From positions 1-40,962 of the forward strand of contig DATMZG010000074.1 in assembly GCA_035560415.1 (NCBI GenBank): DNA of 40,962 bases, written 5' to 3'. A program made the position numbers and the translations under genes. Shown here one piece after another: positions 40,935 through 40,962 of the stretch. How positions within the stretch are numbered: the first letter of the stretch is position 1; every line of letters begins with the position of its first letter. The notes beneath the pieces were generated by a model. The model ran no database searches. It had not been told where the DNA came from and worked only from the letters and a program-made list of their open reading frames with translations. This stretch comes from DATMXT01 sp035560415. Its GTDB lineage: Bacteria; Bacillota; Clostridia; Oscillospirales; Feifaniaceae.

Positions 40935-40962
40935 TTGAACTTTGCCCCAAACTATTGTATAA
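40935..40962 (+). promoter_or_regulatory. promoter at window edge for a downstream gene
   Basis: TTGAAC (40935-40940) is followed after 17 nt by TATAA at the last five bases. The gene it drives lies beyond the window. Confidence 0.6.

Noticed and set aside
1..40962. CRISPR arrays, tRNA or rRNA genes, prophage or complete insertion sequences
   Set aside because: No regularly spaced direct repeats, tRNA cloverleaf, rRNA core sequence, integrase or transposase was found on reading both strands.

Overview
The window is a GC-rich, gene-dense piece of a bacterial chromosome. It most likely comes from a spore-forming member of the Clostridia, perhaps an uncultured Oscillospirales-type lineage. The supporting signs are a CotF-type spore coat gene, a PyrR-attenuated pyr operon with the NAD-linked dihydroorotate dehydrogenase pair PyrD/PyrK, a LexA box of the Gram-positive type, an LL-diaminopimelate aminotransferase, and strong Shine-Dalgarno sites with GTG and TTG starts. 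The species assignment is inference only.

Region 1 (1-12685, + strand) is the distal part of a type IV pilus-like operon. It encodes a PilM-PilN fusion, a PilO-like protein, a GspJ/PilW-like prepilin, a PilX/GspK-like membrane-anchored protein without Glu5, two further prepilins, and a 1829-residue exported protein that looks like a DUF5057-type protein. The motor ATPases, platform protein and prepilin peptidase are not in the window and are presumably upstream. Region 2 (12783-13908) is an Lrp/AsnC regulator with a LysE-type exporter, preceded by a perfect 16-bp dyad. A standalone structured RNA on the minus strand (13961-14152), with its own promoter, is a candidate 6S RNA.

Region 3 (14191-23842, minus strand) is a tightly overlapping unit: pyrR-pyrC-pyrF-carA-carB-pyrK-pyrD, then a histidine phosphatase and a DUF1292 protein. 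It starts from a sigma-A promoter and a textbook PyrR-binding attenuator. pyrB and pyrE are absent. Region 4 (23902-25095) holds a divergent GNAT acetyltransferase and a coat protein, sharing one bidirectional terminator. Region 5 (25217-28369) holds an SOS-type dinB with a repeat-built 5' UTR, a uridine kinase whose 3' end lies in a 279-bp element with 18-bp terminal inverted repeats (MITE-like), and ribulose-phosphate 3-epimerase.

Region 6 (28422-33326) contains dapL with a structured leader, a three-gene ABC importer (NMT1/SsuA type), and a class II fructose-bisphosphate aldolase. Region 7 (33510-38970) combines xanthine phosphoribosyltransferase with a BMP-type lipoprotein, a double ATPase and two permeases. 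It is very likely a nucleoside or purine uptake and salvage cluster. Region 8 (39020-40962) is the rpsB-tsf translation operon with a structured leader and a terminator; a new promoter runs off the window edge.

The most unusual parts are the pilus operon ending in a giant secreted protein, the TIR-bounded element at the end of udk, the six-unit repeat that runs into the dinB start codon, and the candidate 6S RNA.
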